Assembly (NCBI RefSeq): GCF_000379605.1
Contig: NZ_KB902713.1
Coordinates: 186,367 to 250,366, forward strand
DNA from: Rhizobium giardinii bv. giardinii H152
Lineage (GTDB): Bacteria; Pseudomonadota; Alphaproteobacteria; Rhizobiales; Rhizobiaceae
Reading direction: 5' to 3'
Length of the DNA stretch: 64,000 nt
Below, piece by piece: positions 63,847 to 64,000 of this stretch (within the stretch, counting starts at the first letter, position 1; the number at the start of each line of letters is the position of its first letter). Under the pieces are notes generated by a model that worked only from the letters and a program-made list of their open reading frames with translations, searched no databases and was not told the origin of the DNA. The position numbers and the translations under genes were made by a program.

Positions 63847-64000
63847 CGTGACTATCAACAGAAGATGTCGGGCCTCGGTCGATCATAGGTGCAAAGCCGA
63901 CGGTCTTGGGCGAGACGCCTGCGGCGCCCGAAAATGGTCTCCGCCCATCCGAGTGACGATCCTCTCGCACCTCCTTACTCGCACCATCCATGTCTTGCGC

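Noticed and set aside
1..64000. CRISPR arrays, rRNA or tRNA genes
   Set aside because: I saw no regularly spaced repeats and no stretch with a convincing rRNA or tRNA sequence; a tRNA scan was not possible, so a single tRNA could be missed.

Overview
The window looks like a replicon of the Rhizobiaceae (Sinorhizobium/Ensifer, Rhizobium or Agrobacterium type), most likely a plasmid or megaplasmid. The signs are high-GC coding sequence, many CUT2 ABC and TRAP transport genes, large chemoreceptors of alphaproteobacterial type, a coniferin-type GH3 beta-glucosidase, and a right-hand end made of plasmid accessory genes (ParB-like protein, ArdC antirestriction, two DUF736 genes, WGR protein, a toxin-antitoxin pair). 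The species cannot be fixed by reading alone.

Layout. 1-14.3 kb is a sensing region: a chemoreceptor cut by the window edge, an orphan periplasmic binding protein, two paralogous PAS-PAS-PAS-GGDEF-EAL proteins facing each other across a decayed ribBA gene and an IS6-family remnant, a NIT-domain chemoreceptor and an AraC regulator. 14.5-34.2 kb is a catabolic regulon. It contains ribB, an FMN reductase, a CUT2 ABC importer, a GFA-like protein, an aminotransferase, a binding protein, a RutA-like flavin monooxygenase, a carboxymuconolactone decarboxylase-like protein, a RutF-like flavin reductase, an SDR, an alpha/beta hydrolase, a GntR/FCD regulator, two metallo-beta-lactamase-fold hydrolases, a zinc alcohol dehydrogenase and a chemoreceptor. 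34.6-39.1 kb carries a GH3 beta-glucosidase, an HNH-like ORF and a Tat-exported hydrolase. 39.7-48.6 kb is a second catabolic cluster: TRAP transporter, hydroxyacid dehydrogenase, alpha/beta hydrolase, LysR regulator, sugar-phosphate isomerase and DhaK/DhaL kinase. 48.7-53.4 kb is a decayed stretch with hipA and araC remnants and a GNAT/DUF1778 toxin-antitoxin pair. 53.7-64 kb is plasmid accessory backbone, with a plasmid panD, a frameshifted fic gene between two copies of a duplicated DUF736 block, and several small genes with similar structured leaders.

How it works together. The main result is that the transcription units of the 14.7-34.2 kb cluster share a dyad, best form TTGACAGATT-N7-AATCTGTCAA. 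Its outer arm doubles as a TTGACA -35 box, and in two cases a CTTATY -10 box lies exactly 17 bp away. Full or partial copies sit in front of the ABC operon, the flavin reductase operon, the SDR, the alpha/beta hydrolase, the GntR gene itself, the hydrolase/alcohol dehydrogenase operon and the chemoreceptor. I infer that the local GntR protein represses uptake, chemotaxis, flavin cofactor supply and oxidative degradation of one compound as a unit. The RutA-like enzyme and aminotransferase suggest an N-containing, perhaps heterocyclic or amide, substrate; its identity cannot be read from the sequence.
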